A stretch of DNA of 64,000 nucleotides. Origin: Hypericibacter adhaerens. Lineage in GTDB: Bacteria; Pseudomonadota; Alphaproteobacteria; Dongiales; Dongiaceae. Positions 36,509 through 44,769 of this stretch are shown here, one piece after another; within the stretch, counting starts at the first letter, position 1, and each line of letters starts with the position of its first letter. A model generated the notes under the pieces. It was not told where the DNA came from. It made no database searches and worked only from the letters and a program-made list of their open reading frames with translations. The position numbers and the translations under genes were made by a program. The stretch spans positions 5,749,001 to 5,813,000 of the forward strand of contig NZ_CP042582.1 in the NCBI RefSeq assembly GCF_008728835.1, given 5' to 3'.

Positions 36509-37162
36509 TCATCGCCGCGGAATGGGATAGGAGAGCACGGCCAGCCCGAACGGAAGATTCGAGAGCGACGCGTCGGCCACCACCTCGCGACGGACGATGT
36601 CGCCGTCGCGGGATTCCCGGAGCGGCAGGATCTCCTCCTGGACGAAGCCGTTGCGCTCCTGATGGCGGATCGCCGTCCGGTTGTTCGACAAGACCCGCAC
36701 GACCAGCCTGCGCGCGCCGAGGTCGTCGATGGCCCAGCGGATGATCCTCTGGGCCACCAGGCCGAACAGCCCGGCCGGCACGCCGGCCGCGCCGCGCAGG
36801 GTATTGTCGATCTCGGCCTCGCCATCGCCGATCAGCAACAGGCCGTAGTGACCCAGCCGCTCGCCGTTCGCCGCTTCCACCAGGAACAGGATTCGCCCCG
36901 GATCGCCGACCGGGAAGCGGCTCATCCAATGGCGGGTCCCTTCGGGGCTGAAGGGAACGATCGTCAGGAAGCGTTCCTTGTTCTCTTCGCGCCAGCGCGC
37001 GATTGTCGCGATCAGCCCGTTGTCGGTCAGGTCGGATTCCACGATCGGCCTGATCCTCGCGACGACGGCGCCGGCCGAATCGCGGATCTCGAAGCGAAGC
37101 GGGTCACTCGGGGATTTCGCGCGCGCGAGCTTCCGCTCAGCGGCCGGCCATGATCCCGACAT
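36509..37162 (-). CDS. GNAT-family N-acetyltransferase
   Basis: This 217-residue acyltransferase has a GNAT core: beta strands with GRILFLVEAANGERLGHYGL, an acetyl-CoA-binding loop region (AGVPAGLFGLVAQRIIRWA in place of the usual Q/RxxGxG/A) and the C-terminal RRLVVRVLSNNRTAIRHQER-NGF motif. The ATG at 37162 overlaps the aminotransferase end by 26 bases and has a perfect AAGGAG seven bases upstream. GNATs next to DegT aminotransferases commonly acylate the amino group of an amino sugar, which is the likely role here. Confidence 0.82.
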   Translation of the reverse strand: MSGSWPAAERKLARAKSPSDPLRFEIRDSAGAVVARIRPIVESDLTDNGLIATIARWREENKERFLTIVPFSPEGTRHWMSRFPVGDPGRILFLVEAANGERLGHYGLLLIGDGEAEIDNTLRGAAGVPAGLFGLVAQRIIRWAIDDLGARRLVVRVLSNNRTAIRHQERNGFVQEEILPLRESRDGDIVRREVVADASLSNLPFGLAVLSYPIPRR

Positions 37163-38318
37163 GAGGCGTCTCCTTCGCCGCCGCGGGCCGACTTTGCCGA
37201 TGCGAAAACCGGATCACCCGATCGATCACGGTGTCGACGTCGGCATCCGTGAGCCGAAGGTGCAGCGGCAGGGAGATGATCCGTTCGGACGCCTGTTCGG
37301 CGTTCGGGCAGAGGCCGCGGCAATCGGCGAACATGCGGTAGTTGGTGTTGGTGAGATAGTGCACGCCGGGAAAGATTCCGCATTCGTTGAGATACACCAT
37401 CATCCGATCGCGGTCGTCGACGGTGATCTGGTAGAGGTGGCGCGATGATTCGCAGCCCGGCGGCACGGGGACCGTGGCGACCCTCTCCTGGCCGCCGAAC
37501 CCGGAATCGTAGCGCGCGGCGATCTCGCGCCGGCGCGCATTGTCCCGCTCCAGGTACGGCAGCTGCGCCAGCGCGATCGCGGCCATGATGGAGTTGCCGT
37601 GGTATTTGAAGCCCACATACTCCACGTCATAAAGCCACTTGTAGGTGCCGCCCTCGCTGGTCCGCGTATAGGTGTCCTTGTTGATGCCAAGCCAGGTCTT
37701 CTTCCGGGCGATCGCATCCAGATGCTCGTCGTCGAAACAGATCATCCCGGAATCGGCCGTGGGCAGGTTCTTGACGGCCTGGAAGGAATAGACGGTCGCG
37801 TCGCCGCGGGGCGTGCGGCCATGCAGCCGCGTGCCGGCCATGTGGGCGGCATCCAGGATCAGCTTTATACCGTGGGCGGCGCAAAGCGACTGAATCTCCT
37901 CGAGACGGCCCGTGCTGCCGCCGAGCCCGACGAAAATCACCGCCCGCGTGCGCGGCGTGATGAGCTGCTCCACCGAGCGGGGGTCGAGGCAGAGATATTC
38001 GTCGATGTCGGCGAAGACGGGCTTGAGGCCCTCATAGAGAATGGCGTGGTTGGTCGAAACGAAGGTCAGGGGCGTGGTGATGATCTCGTCTCCGTCCTTC
38101 CAGCCGTACTCCTCCTTGAAGATGTTCAGGGCGAGATGAAGGCCGGCCGTCGCCGAGTTCAGGAAATGCGCATGGGGAAGACCGGTATGGTCTTTCCAAC
38201 GATTCTCGATCTCGACTGTCTTGAAGCCGAGCCCGGTCCAGCCGCGCTCGAGGCACTCACGGATTTCCGCGAGAACTTCCTCCACGGCGAAGCTCGGGAC
38301 GAAGAGTTGAATGCTCAT
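37137..38318 (-). CDS. DegT/DnrJ/EryC1/StrS sugar aminotransferase
   Basis: This 393-residue PLP enzyme transfers an amino group, usually from glutamate, to a nucleotide-linked keto sugar. Visible blocks are the N-terminal RGWTGLGFKTVEIE, LNSATAGLHLALNIF, DEIITTPLTFVSTNHAIL, LILDAAHMAGT (Asp binding PLP) and YSFQAVKNLPTADSGMI, with the Schiff-base Lys. I use ATG 38318, which has AAGGA upstream; a TTG at 38348 is less likely. It is the first gene of the DegT-GNAT-GT2 operon, so the glycan probably contains an N-acylated amino sugar. Confidence 0.92.
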   Translation of the reverse strand: MSIQLFVPSFAVEEVLAEIRECLERGWTGLGFKTVEIENRWKDHTGLPHAHFLNSATAGLHLALNIFKEEYGWKDGDEIITTPLTFVSTNHAILYEGLKPVFADIDEYLCLDPRSVEQLITPRTRAVIFVGLGGSTGRLEEIQSLCAAHGIKLILDAAHMAGTRLHGRTPRGDATVYSFQAVKNLPTADSGMICFDDEHLDAIARKKTWLGINKDTYTRTSEGGTYKWLYDVEYVGFKYHGNSIMAAIALAQLPYLERDNARRREIAARYDSGFGGQERVATVPVPPGCESSRHLYQITVDDRDRMMVYLNECGIFPGVHYLTNTNYRMFADCRGLCPNAEQASERIISLPLHLRLTDADVDTVIDRVIRFSHRQSRPAAAKETPHVGIMAGR

Positions 38319-38645
38319 GGGCTTCGTTTCCTTCGGGGGTAATGCCAAGCCATCAGGTCGTCGTCCGACTCTCGACGCAACGAGCCATCGGCCTCGCGCT
38401 CCGGTTGCCGATGGCCGCCAATGAATCTACGGAGAAAGGAAAACCCAGAAGCTTCGAAACCCTGGGAAGGAAATCGCAAATGTTTGAGGCGTCACTGATT
38501 CTTGCGGAGGTTGAAATTTTTTCTGCGGTCCGAGGCTGACGGTCCAATATGATAATAAGAGCGTGCCGTCGTCAATCCGGTCATCGGGATTGGGCATAAC
38601 GGTGCGACGGCAACCGTTCGGTTGCCGGGGGGCGGGAAATGCGGG
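38319..38645. other. intergenic region between the DegT operon and RND pump genes
   Basis: This 327-base spacer separates two leftward transcription units. It includes the most AT-rich stretch of the neighbourhood (around 38505-38572, with ttgaaattttttc and tccaatatgataataagag), which should hold the leftward promoter of the DegT operon. I could not fix -35/-10 boxes. Short open frames exist but show no protein-like character. Confidence 0.5.
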
Positions 38646-41600
38646 CTACTCGGCCGGGGCCTCGGCGCGCCGGCGGCGGGCTTCCTCCTCGCGCTCGATC
38701 GCGGCATGCTCGCGCGCGGATTCGACGATCGCGTCGGGAAGCTTCTTCGGCGCCAGCAGCGAGTAGGCGACCGGTACCACGAACAGGGTCAGGAGCGTGC
38801 CCAGGGTCATGCCGCCGACGATGACCCAGCCGATCTGCTGGCGGCTCTCGGCACCCGCCCCGGTGGCGAGCGCCAGGGGGATGGCGCCCAGCACCATGGC
38901 GCCCGTCGTCATCAGGATCGGCCGCAGCCGCAAGGAGGCCGCCTCGATCACGGCCTCGATCTTGGCCTTGCCTTGCGCCCGCAGCTGGTTGGCGAACTCG
39001 ACGATCAGGATGCCATGCTTGGTGATGAGCCCCACCAGCGTGACGAGGCCGATCTGGCTGTAGACGTTGAGCGTGCCGTGGGTGAAATGCAGCGCCGCGA
39101 GCGCCCCGGTCATGGCGATCGGCACGGTCAGCATGATGATGAGCGGATCGCGGAAGCTCTCGAACTGCGCCGACAGCACCAGGAAGATGAAGACGAGGGC
39201 CAGCGCGAAGACGACATAGAGGCTGCTCGAGGCCTGCAGGAACTCGCGCGACTGGCCGGCATAGTCGATCGAGACCGGGGTGGTGGCGACCCGGGCCACG
39301 GTCTGGCGCAGGAACTCGAGCGCCTGCCCCAGGCTATAGCCGGGCGCGATCGAGGCCGTGATGCGCGCGGCCCGGAGCTTGTTGAAGTGGTTGAGCTCGC
39401 GCGGCGCCACGGTCTCGTCGATCTTGACCAGGTTGGCGAGCGGGATCATGTCGCCCGTGCGGCCGCGCACATAGATCGCGCTGATGTCGCCGGGCCGGCT
39501 GCGCTCGGTCTCCTCCATGCGCAGGATCACGTCGTACTGCTCGCCCTCGAGCTTGAAGCGCGTGATCTGGCGCGAGCCCAGCAGCGTCTCGAGCGTGCGG
39601 CCCAGGGCCGCCACGGGCACGCCCAGGTCGGCGGCCTTGTCGCGGTCGACATCGATCCGGAGCTCCGGCTTGTTGAGCTTGAGGTCGGTGTCGAGATTGG
39701 CGAGGCCCGGATTCTTCGCGGCCTCGGCCATGATCTTGTTCACCAGATCCTGCAGCTCCTCATAGGTGCCGGTGGTCTGCACCACGAACTGGACCGGGGT
39801 CTGGTCGAATTCCTGGCCCAGCGGCGGGAACAGGATCGGGAAGGCCAGCAGGCCCGGATTGGCGAACATCGGGCCCGACAGGCCCTGGACGATCTCGAAG
39901 GCCGAACGCTTGCGCTTCGACCAGTCGACGAAGCTCATGAAGCCGATCGCCTGGTTCACCACCGGGAAGCCGGTCACGGTGAAATAGGCCTCTTTCTCCG
40001 GCACGCCCTCCCAGAGCTGCTCGATCATCTTGAGGTAGCGGTCGGTATAGCCCGCCGTGGCGCCCTCGGGCGCGATCATGATGGCGAGCAGCGAGCCGCG
40101 ATCCTCGTAGGGGGCGAGCTCCGAAGGCAGCAGCCGGAAGGTGAAGACGCCGGCGCCGGCGACCAGCAGGAAGAGCAGCACCACGACGATTCGCCAGCGC
40201 AGGACCGCGCCCAGGAAGCGGCGATAGCCGTCGGTGAGACCGACCAGCGCGCGCTCGATCGTGTTGTAGACGAAGCCATGGCGCGCGCTGTGCTTGAGCA
40301 TGCGCCCGCACATCATGGGCGAGAGGGTCAGGGCCACGAAGCCCGAGATCAGCACGGCGCCCGCCAGGGTCAGCGCGAACTCGACGAAGAGCCGCCCGGT
40401 GCGGCCCTCGGTGAAGGCGAGCGGCGCGAACACGGCGGCCAGCGTCAGCGTCATGGCCACGACCGCGAAGCCGATCTCGCGCATGCCCTTGAGCGCGGCA
40501 TCGATCGGCTTCAGCCCCTCCTCGATATGGCGGAAGATGTTCTCCAGCACCACGATCGCGTCGTCGACCACGAGCCCGATCGCCAGCACGAAGGCGAGCA
40601 GCGTCAGCGTGTTGATGGAGAAGCCGCAGAGGAACATGATCGCGAAGGCGCCGATCAGCGAGACCGGGATGGTGACGAGCGGCACCAGCGTGGCCCTGAG
40701 CGAGCGCAGGAACAGGAAGATCACCCCCACCACCAGCAGCACGGCCTCGCCGATGGTGTGGTAGACCGCCTCGATCGAACGATCGATGAAGACCGCCGAA
40801 TCGTAGGCCATGTCGATCTTCATGCCGGGCGGCAGCTGCGCCTCGATCTCGGGGATGGCGTCGCGCACGGCCCGCGACACGTCGAGCGGGTTGGCGACCG
40901 ACTGCTTGACCACGCCCAGCGCCACGGCGCTCTTGCCCTGGAAGCGGGCGATGATGCGGTCGTCCTCGGCGCCGATCTCGACCCGCGCCACGTCGCGCAT
41001 CCGCACCAGATAGCCGTCGGCATTCTTGAGGATGATGTTGCCGAACTCTTCGGGCGTGCGCAGGTCGGTCTGCGAGACGACGGTGAACTCGCGCCGCGTG
41101 CCCTCGATCCGGCCCGCCGGGATCTCGGCGTTCTGGGCCACCAGCGCGGCCTCGACATCCTGGGTGGTGAGCTGATAGGCCGCGAGCTTGTCGCGGTCGA
41201 GCCAGATGCGCATGGAATAGCGCCGCTCGCCATAGATCGGCACGTCGGCCACGCCGGGCAGGGTCTGCAGCCGGTCCTGCACCACCCGGTCGGCGAAATC
41301 GGTGATCTCCAGGTCGGAATGGCGGTCGGAGGAGAAGGCGAGATAGAGGATCGGCTCGGCGTCGGCCTCGACCTTGGAGACGACCGGCTCCTCGATGCCG
41401 TCGGGCAGCTCGCCGCGCACGCGCGCCACGCGGTCGCGCACATCGTTGGCGGCGGCATCCACGTCGCGGGTGATGCGGAAGCGGGCGGTGATCTGGCTTT
41501 CCTCGGACCGGCTGATCGAGGTGACGTATTCCACGCCCTCGATGCCGGAGAGCGAATTCTCGATGGTCTTGGTGACCTGGCTCTCGACGATCTCGGCCGA

Positions 41601-41762
41601 GGCGCCGCGATAGGTGGTCGAGACCGTCACCACCGGTTCGTCGATATTGGGATATTCGCGCACGGTGATGCGCGAATAGGAGACGAGCCCGATCAGCGTC
41701 AGCACGATCGAGAGCACGGTCGCGAAGACCGGGCGCTTGATGCAGATGTCGGAGATGCGCAA
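38646..41762 (-). CDS. RND-family multidrug efflux transporter, inner-membrane subunit
   Basis: This 1038-residue HAE1-type RND pump has the N-terminal cytosolic helix and first span RISDICIKRPVFATVLSI, large periplasmic loops, and the proton-relay Asp pair GLVVDDAIVVLENIF in TM4. It ends with the expected spans and a Glu/Arg-rich tail. I assign TTG 41762 as start, because GGGAG lies seven bases upstream and the resulting N-terminus is the canonical one. The open frame continues into the adaptor gene without homology. It acts with the adaptor encoded 25 bases upstream. No outer-membrane channel or regulator gene is adjacent, so a TolC-like partner must be elsewhere. Confidence 0.93.
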   Translation of the reverse strand: MRISDICIKRPVFATVLSIVLTLIGLVSYSRITVREYPNIDEPVVTVSTTYRGASAEIVESQVTKTIENSLSGIEGVEYVTSISRSEESQITARFRITRDVDAAANDVRDRVARVRGELPDGIEEPVVSKVEADAEPILYLAFSSDRHSDLEITDFADRVVQDRLQTLPGVADVPIYGERRYSMRIWLDRDKLAAYQLTTQDVEAALVAQNAEIPAGRIEGTRREFTVVSQTDLRTPEEFGNIILKNADGYLVRMRDVARVEIGAEDDRIIARFQGKSAVALGVVKQSVANPLDVSRAVRDAIPEIEAQLPPGMKIDMAYDSAVFIDRSIEAVYHTIGEAVLLVVGVIFLFLRSLRATLVPLVTIPVSLIGAFAIMFLCGFSINTLTLLAFVLAIGLVVDDAIVVLENIFRHIEEGLKPIDAALKGMREIGFAVVAMTLTLAAVFAPLAFTEGRTGRLFVEFALTLAGAVLISGFVALTLSPMMCGRMLKHSARHGFVYNTIERALVGLTDGYRRFLGAVLRWRIVVVLLFLLVAGAGVFTFRLLPSELAPYEDRGSLLAIMIAPEGATAGYTDRYLKMIEQLWEGVPEKEAYFTVTGFPVVNQAIGFMSFVDWSKRKRSAFEIVQGLSGPMFANPGLLAFPILFPPLGQEFDQTPVQFVVQTTGTYEELQDLVNKIMAEAAKNPGLANLDTDLKLNKPELRIDVDRDKAADLGVPVAALGRTLETLLGSRQITRFKLEGEQYDVILRMEETERSRPGDISAIYVRGRTGDMIPLANLVKIDETVAPRELNHFNKLRAARITASIAPGYSLGQALEFLRQTVARVATTPVSIDYAGQSREFLQASSSLYVVFALALVFIFLVLSAQFESFRDPLIIMLTVPIAMTGALAALHFTHGTLNVYSQIGLVTLVGLITKHGILIVEFANQLRAQGKAKIEAVIEAASLRLRPILMTTGAMVLGAIPLALATGAGAESRQQIGWVIVGGMTLGTLLTLFVVPVAYSLLAPKKLPDAIVESAREHAAIEREEEARRRRAEAPAE

Positions 41763-41787
41763 AGGACGGGCTCCCGATGCCGACGGT

Positions 41788-42978
41788 TCAGCCGCCGCCG
41801 GCGCCGGCATCGCTGCCGGAACCGCCCGCCGCCGGCTGGTTCTCCGTGGTGCCGCTCTCCCCGGAGGCACCCTGGCCGGGCGCCTCCTGGCCCGAGCCCG
41901 AGGGTGCCGTGCCGTTCGGGATCGGCGTCACGCCCATGCCATCGGCGATCTTGAGCTGGCCCGCCGTCACCACCAGTTCGCCGGCCTTGAGCCCCTCCAG
42001 CACCTCGACCTTGTCGTTGATGTATTCGCCGACCTTGACCGCCGTCTGCACCGCCTTGCCATCGACGACGCGGAACACGAACTTCTGGCTGCCGAAGGGC
42101 ACGATCGCCGATTCGGGCACCAGCAGCGCGTTGGGATGGGTGTCATAGACCAGGGAGACGCGGGCGAAGAGACCGGGCCGCAGCTTGTCGAGGCTGTTGG
42201 GGACATGGGCGCGCAGCACGATCGCCCGGCCGCCGGCGTCGATCAGCGGGTCCATCGCATAGATCGTGCCTTCGAAGGTCTCGCCTGGCAGGGCGTCGAT
42301 GGCGAGCTTGATGGTCTGGCCGAGATTGACGGTGGTGTAGTAGATCTCCGGCACGCGGAAATCGACCTTCAGCGGATCGACCTGCTCGAGATTGATGATC
42401 ACGTCGCCGGCATCGAGATAGTCGCCGAGGCTGACCCGGCGCAGGCCCAGGACGCCGTCGAACGGCGCCCGGAGCTCGGTTTTGGCCAGGTTGGCCTGCG
42501 CCAGCGCGATGCGGGCGAGGTTCTCGTTCAGCGCGGCGACGGCGCGCTGCATCGACTGCTCGCTGGCCACCTCGCCCGCGCGCATCTTCTTGTAGCGCTC
42601 GACATCGGCCTTCGCGAGATCGAGGCCCGACTGCGCCTGCTCCAGTTCGGCGCGATAGACCGACTGGTCGAGCCGGGCGATCACCGTGCCCTCGTCGATC
42701 TTCTGGCCTTCCTGCACCAGGATCTCGGCCAGCCGGCCGGGAATCTCGGGCGCGACGCGGATCGATTCGTTCGAGCGCAGCGTGCCCACCGCCGGGATCA
42801 CCAGGTCGATGCTGGCGGTCTCGACCGGGCTCGCTTCGACCGGGATCGAGAAGCCGCCGGCCGGGGCCTCGCTGGAGGCCGAGGCCGCTTCCTGCGCGGC
42901 CTGACGGGTCTTCCACCAATAGCCGCCCGCGGCCGCGGCGGCGATCAGGAGGATGACGATCAGAACAATCCTGCGCAT
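41788..42978 (-). CDS. RND efflux periplasmic adaptor (membrane fusion protein)
   Basis: This 396-residue adaptor has a single N-terminal membrane anchor (RRIVLIVILLIAAAAAGGYW), a lipoyl half-domain PGRLAEILVQEGQKIDEGTV, an alpha-hairpin (about 105-165), the second lipoyl half TELRAPFDGVLGLRRVSLGDYL, and beta-barrel and membrane-proximal domains. It ends in a Gly/Ser/Pro-rich disordered tail of about 40 residues, longer than usual. It bridges the RND pump and the outer-membrane channel. The 214-base spacer on its right (42979-43192) should hold the promoter. Confidence 0.93.
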   Translation of the reverse strand: MRRIVLIVILLIAAAAAGGYWWKTRQAAQEAASASSEAPAGGFSIPVEASPVETASIDLVIPAVGTLRSNESIRVAPEIPGRLAEILVQEGQKIDEGTVIARLDQSVYRAELEQAQSGLDLAKADVERYKKMRAGEVASEQSMQRAVAALNENLARIALAQANLAKTELRAPFDGVLGLRRVSLGDYLDAGDVIINLEQVDPLKVDFRVPEIYYTTVNLGQTIKLAIDALPGETFEGTIYAMDPLIDAGGRAIVLRAHVPNSLDKLRPGLFARVSLVYDTHPNALLVPESAIVPFGSQKFVFRVVDGKAVQTAVKVGEYINDKVEVLEGLKAGELVVTAGQLKIADGMGVTPIPNGTAPSGSGQEAPGQGASGESGTTENQPAAGGSGSDAGAGGG

Positions 42979-43192
42979 AGGCGTGCAGTCCTCGGGTTTC
43001 GATTCCCGCGCGAAAAGAATCAGGTTGACGCGAGGGGCCCTGGATATAAGCCGAACCCAGGCGCCAAGCCAACCCCGGATTACTTTTCTGTCATGGGCTT
43101 TGCCGGGGCGGAAAGGGCGGGCCGCCTCAGGATCGAACGAGCGGTCGACCCAGGACCTCGCTCGAAGCTTGGAAGCTAGAGCGTAGCGGTTC

Positions 43193-43765
43193 CTAGAACG
43201 AGGACATCGGCTCGGTCAGGAAGGCCAGCTCCTCGGGTGTGCTGTTGCGGCCCAGGCAGCGGTTCCGGTGCGGAAAGCGCCCGAAACGCTCGATGATCTC
43301 GTGGTGGCGCGCCACATAGCGGAACGCCTCCTCGGCCTTGCCGCGCCGGGGATCGCCCTCATGCGCCTCGACCCAGCCCCGGAACAGGTCCATGGCCCGG
43401 CACTGGTCGGCCAGCGATTCGGAATGTTCCAGCGGCATGTAGAAGAAGAAACGCTGGTCCAGCGGCAGCGCCTGGTCGTGGCCGCGCGCGATGGCGCGCA
43501 TCGCGATGGCGAGCGTCACCGCATCATGGAGATAGGCCCGCGGGCTCTCGCGATGGATGTTGCGCGGGAACTGGTCGAGCAGCACCACCAGCGCCAGCGC
43601 CGTGTCGGGCCGCCGCTCCCAGTCGGCGAAGCGCCCTTGCGCGGCGGGCTCGATCCATCCGCTGAAGCGGTGGCGGATCTCCGCATCGAAGGCGGCGTTC
43701 TTCTCGAACCAGAGCGGCCGGGCATAATCGGAAAGCCAGAACTCCAGCAGCAGGCGCGGATCCAT
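43193..43765 (-). CDS. DUF924 family protein
   Basis: This 190-residue protein matches the DUF924 family: N-terminal LLLEFWLSDYARPLWFEKN, VVLLDQFPRNIHRESPRAY, FFFYMPLEHSESLADQC and the C-terminal RFGRFPHRNRCLGRNSTPEE. The family is all-helical, TPR-like and of unknown function, and widespread in proteobacteria. The start is 4 bases after the kinase-like stop, so it is the last gene of that operon. No catalytic assignment is possible. Confidence 0.9.
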   Translation of the reverse strand: MDPRLLLEFWLSDYARPLWFEKNAAFDAEIRHRFSGWIEPAAQGRFADWERRPDTALALVVLLDQFPRNIHRESPRAYLHDAVTLAIAMRAIARGHDQALPLDQRFFFYMPLEHSESLADQCRAMDLFRGWVEAHEGDPRRGKAEEAFRYVARHHEIIERFGRFPHRNRCLGRNSTPEELAFLTEPMSSF

Positions 43766-43769
43766 CGGC

Positions 43770-44702
43770 TCAGGGTCCCCGGCGCACGGCGTCGAGATGC
43801 CGGCCGAAATCCCGGCTGCCCATCAGCGCCTGGCAGCGCTCGAAGCGGTTCACCGCATAGCCCCAGAAATCGTCGACCGGGTTCTGGTTCATGAGCTGGA
43901 TGCAGCCCCACAGCGTCCAGAGCAGGTCGCACAGGGCCTTGTACATCACCATGCGGCCGACATCGTTGGCGGGCGCCCTGCCCTCGAAATAGGCCTCGAG
44001 CTCGGCCGCGTCCTGGTCGGACCCGAATCCCGCCTCGACCGAGAGATCGCCCAGATCCCACATCGGATCGTTGTTGCCGGCATATTCCCAGTCGACGATC
44101 ACCATGCGCGTGCCGGTATCGAGGAAGTTCTCGGCCAAGGGATCGCAATGGCAGGGCTTGAGCGGCAGGGGATGGCGGGCGAGCGCCGCGCGGACTGCCT
44201 CGGCCTCCTTCTGCACCGCTTCGTAGCCGTCCGGCACCTTGGCGCCCTTGGCGCGCAGCAGGCCCAGGTAATTGTCCATCATCTGGAACAGCTCGAAGCG
44301 GCCGGCGAGCGTCTCGCCCGAGTCATGCATCTTGCGGAAGGCGCGCGCTGCGCGCGCCACCGCGCCCAGATCCTTGAAGCGCTCGGCGTTCATGGTGACG
44401 GCGCCTTCGATGAAGCCCGTCACCTGGAGCCCGTCGGCGGCATCGAAGAAGAGGAGCGGCGCGTTCACGCCGGCGCGGTCGGCCGCGGCCGCGTTCCGAT
44501 GCTCCGCCTTGCGGTCGATATAGTCGGAGGTGCCGGCACCCGGGATGCGCAGCACATAGGCTTTCCCGTCCGGCGTGGCGATCTTGTAGTTGCGGTTGGT
44601 GAGCCCGCCCAGCCGCTCGATCCGGGCCCGGGCCGGATCGGCCTGGGCCAGGAACGGGATCCGGCTGAAGAGGGACTGGACCTCCTCGATTTCCCCGCTC
44701 AT
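43770..44702 (-). CDS. choline/ethanolamine kinase-like phosphotransferase (APH fold)
   Basis: This 310-residue protein has the kinase motifs LGGLTNRNYKI (nucleotide-binding loop), LPLKPCHCDPLAENFL (catalytic Asp; Brenner motif in which the usual HxD reads CHCD) and MVIVDWEYAGNNDPMWDLGD (metal-binding Asp). This pattern is typical of bacterial choline kinase-like and LicA-like proteins. It follows the DMGDH-like gene after 67 bases. A role in phosphorylating an amino alcohol would fit the methylated-amine theme but is inference. Confidence 0.85.
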   Translation of the reverse strand: MSGEIEEVQSLFSRIPFLAQADPARARIERLGGLTNRNYKIATPDGKAYVLRIPGAGTSDYIDRKAEHRNAAAADRAGVNAPLLFFDAADGLQVTGFIEGAVTMNAERFKDLGAVARAARAFRKMHDSGETLAGRFELFQMMDNYLGLLRAKGAKVPDGYEAVQKEAEAVRAALARHPLPLKPCHCDPLAENFLDTGTRMVIVDWEYAGNNDPMWDLGDLSVEAGFGSDQDAAELEAYFEGRAPANDVGRMVMYKALCDLLWTLWGCIQLMNQNPVDDFWGYAVNRFERCQALMGSRDFGRHLDAVRRGP

Positions 44703-44769
44703 CTGCGCATTCCCCCCTTTCCCGGATGGCCCGGTCTTGATGCCGGGCCTGGCCGGGTCTCGACGGCAC

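Noticed and set aside
38342-38539. A 65-codon plus-strand frame in the DegT/RND spacer
   Set aside because: No ribosome binding site, homology or operon context; composition is as expected for random sequence.
38622-41954. A 1110-codon plus-strand open frame opposite the RND pump
   Set aside because: The translation is low-complexity (Asp, Arg, Gln and His runs) and antisense to a clear RND transporter.
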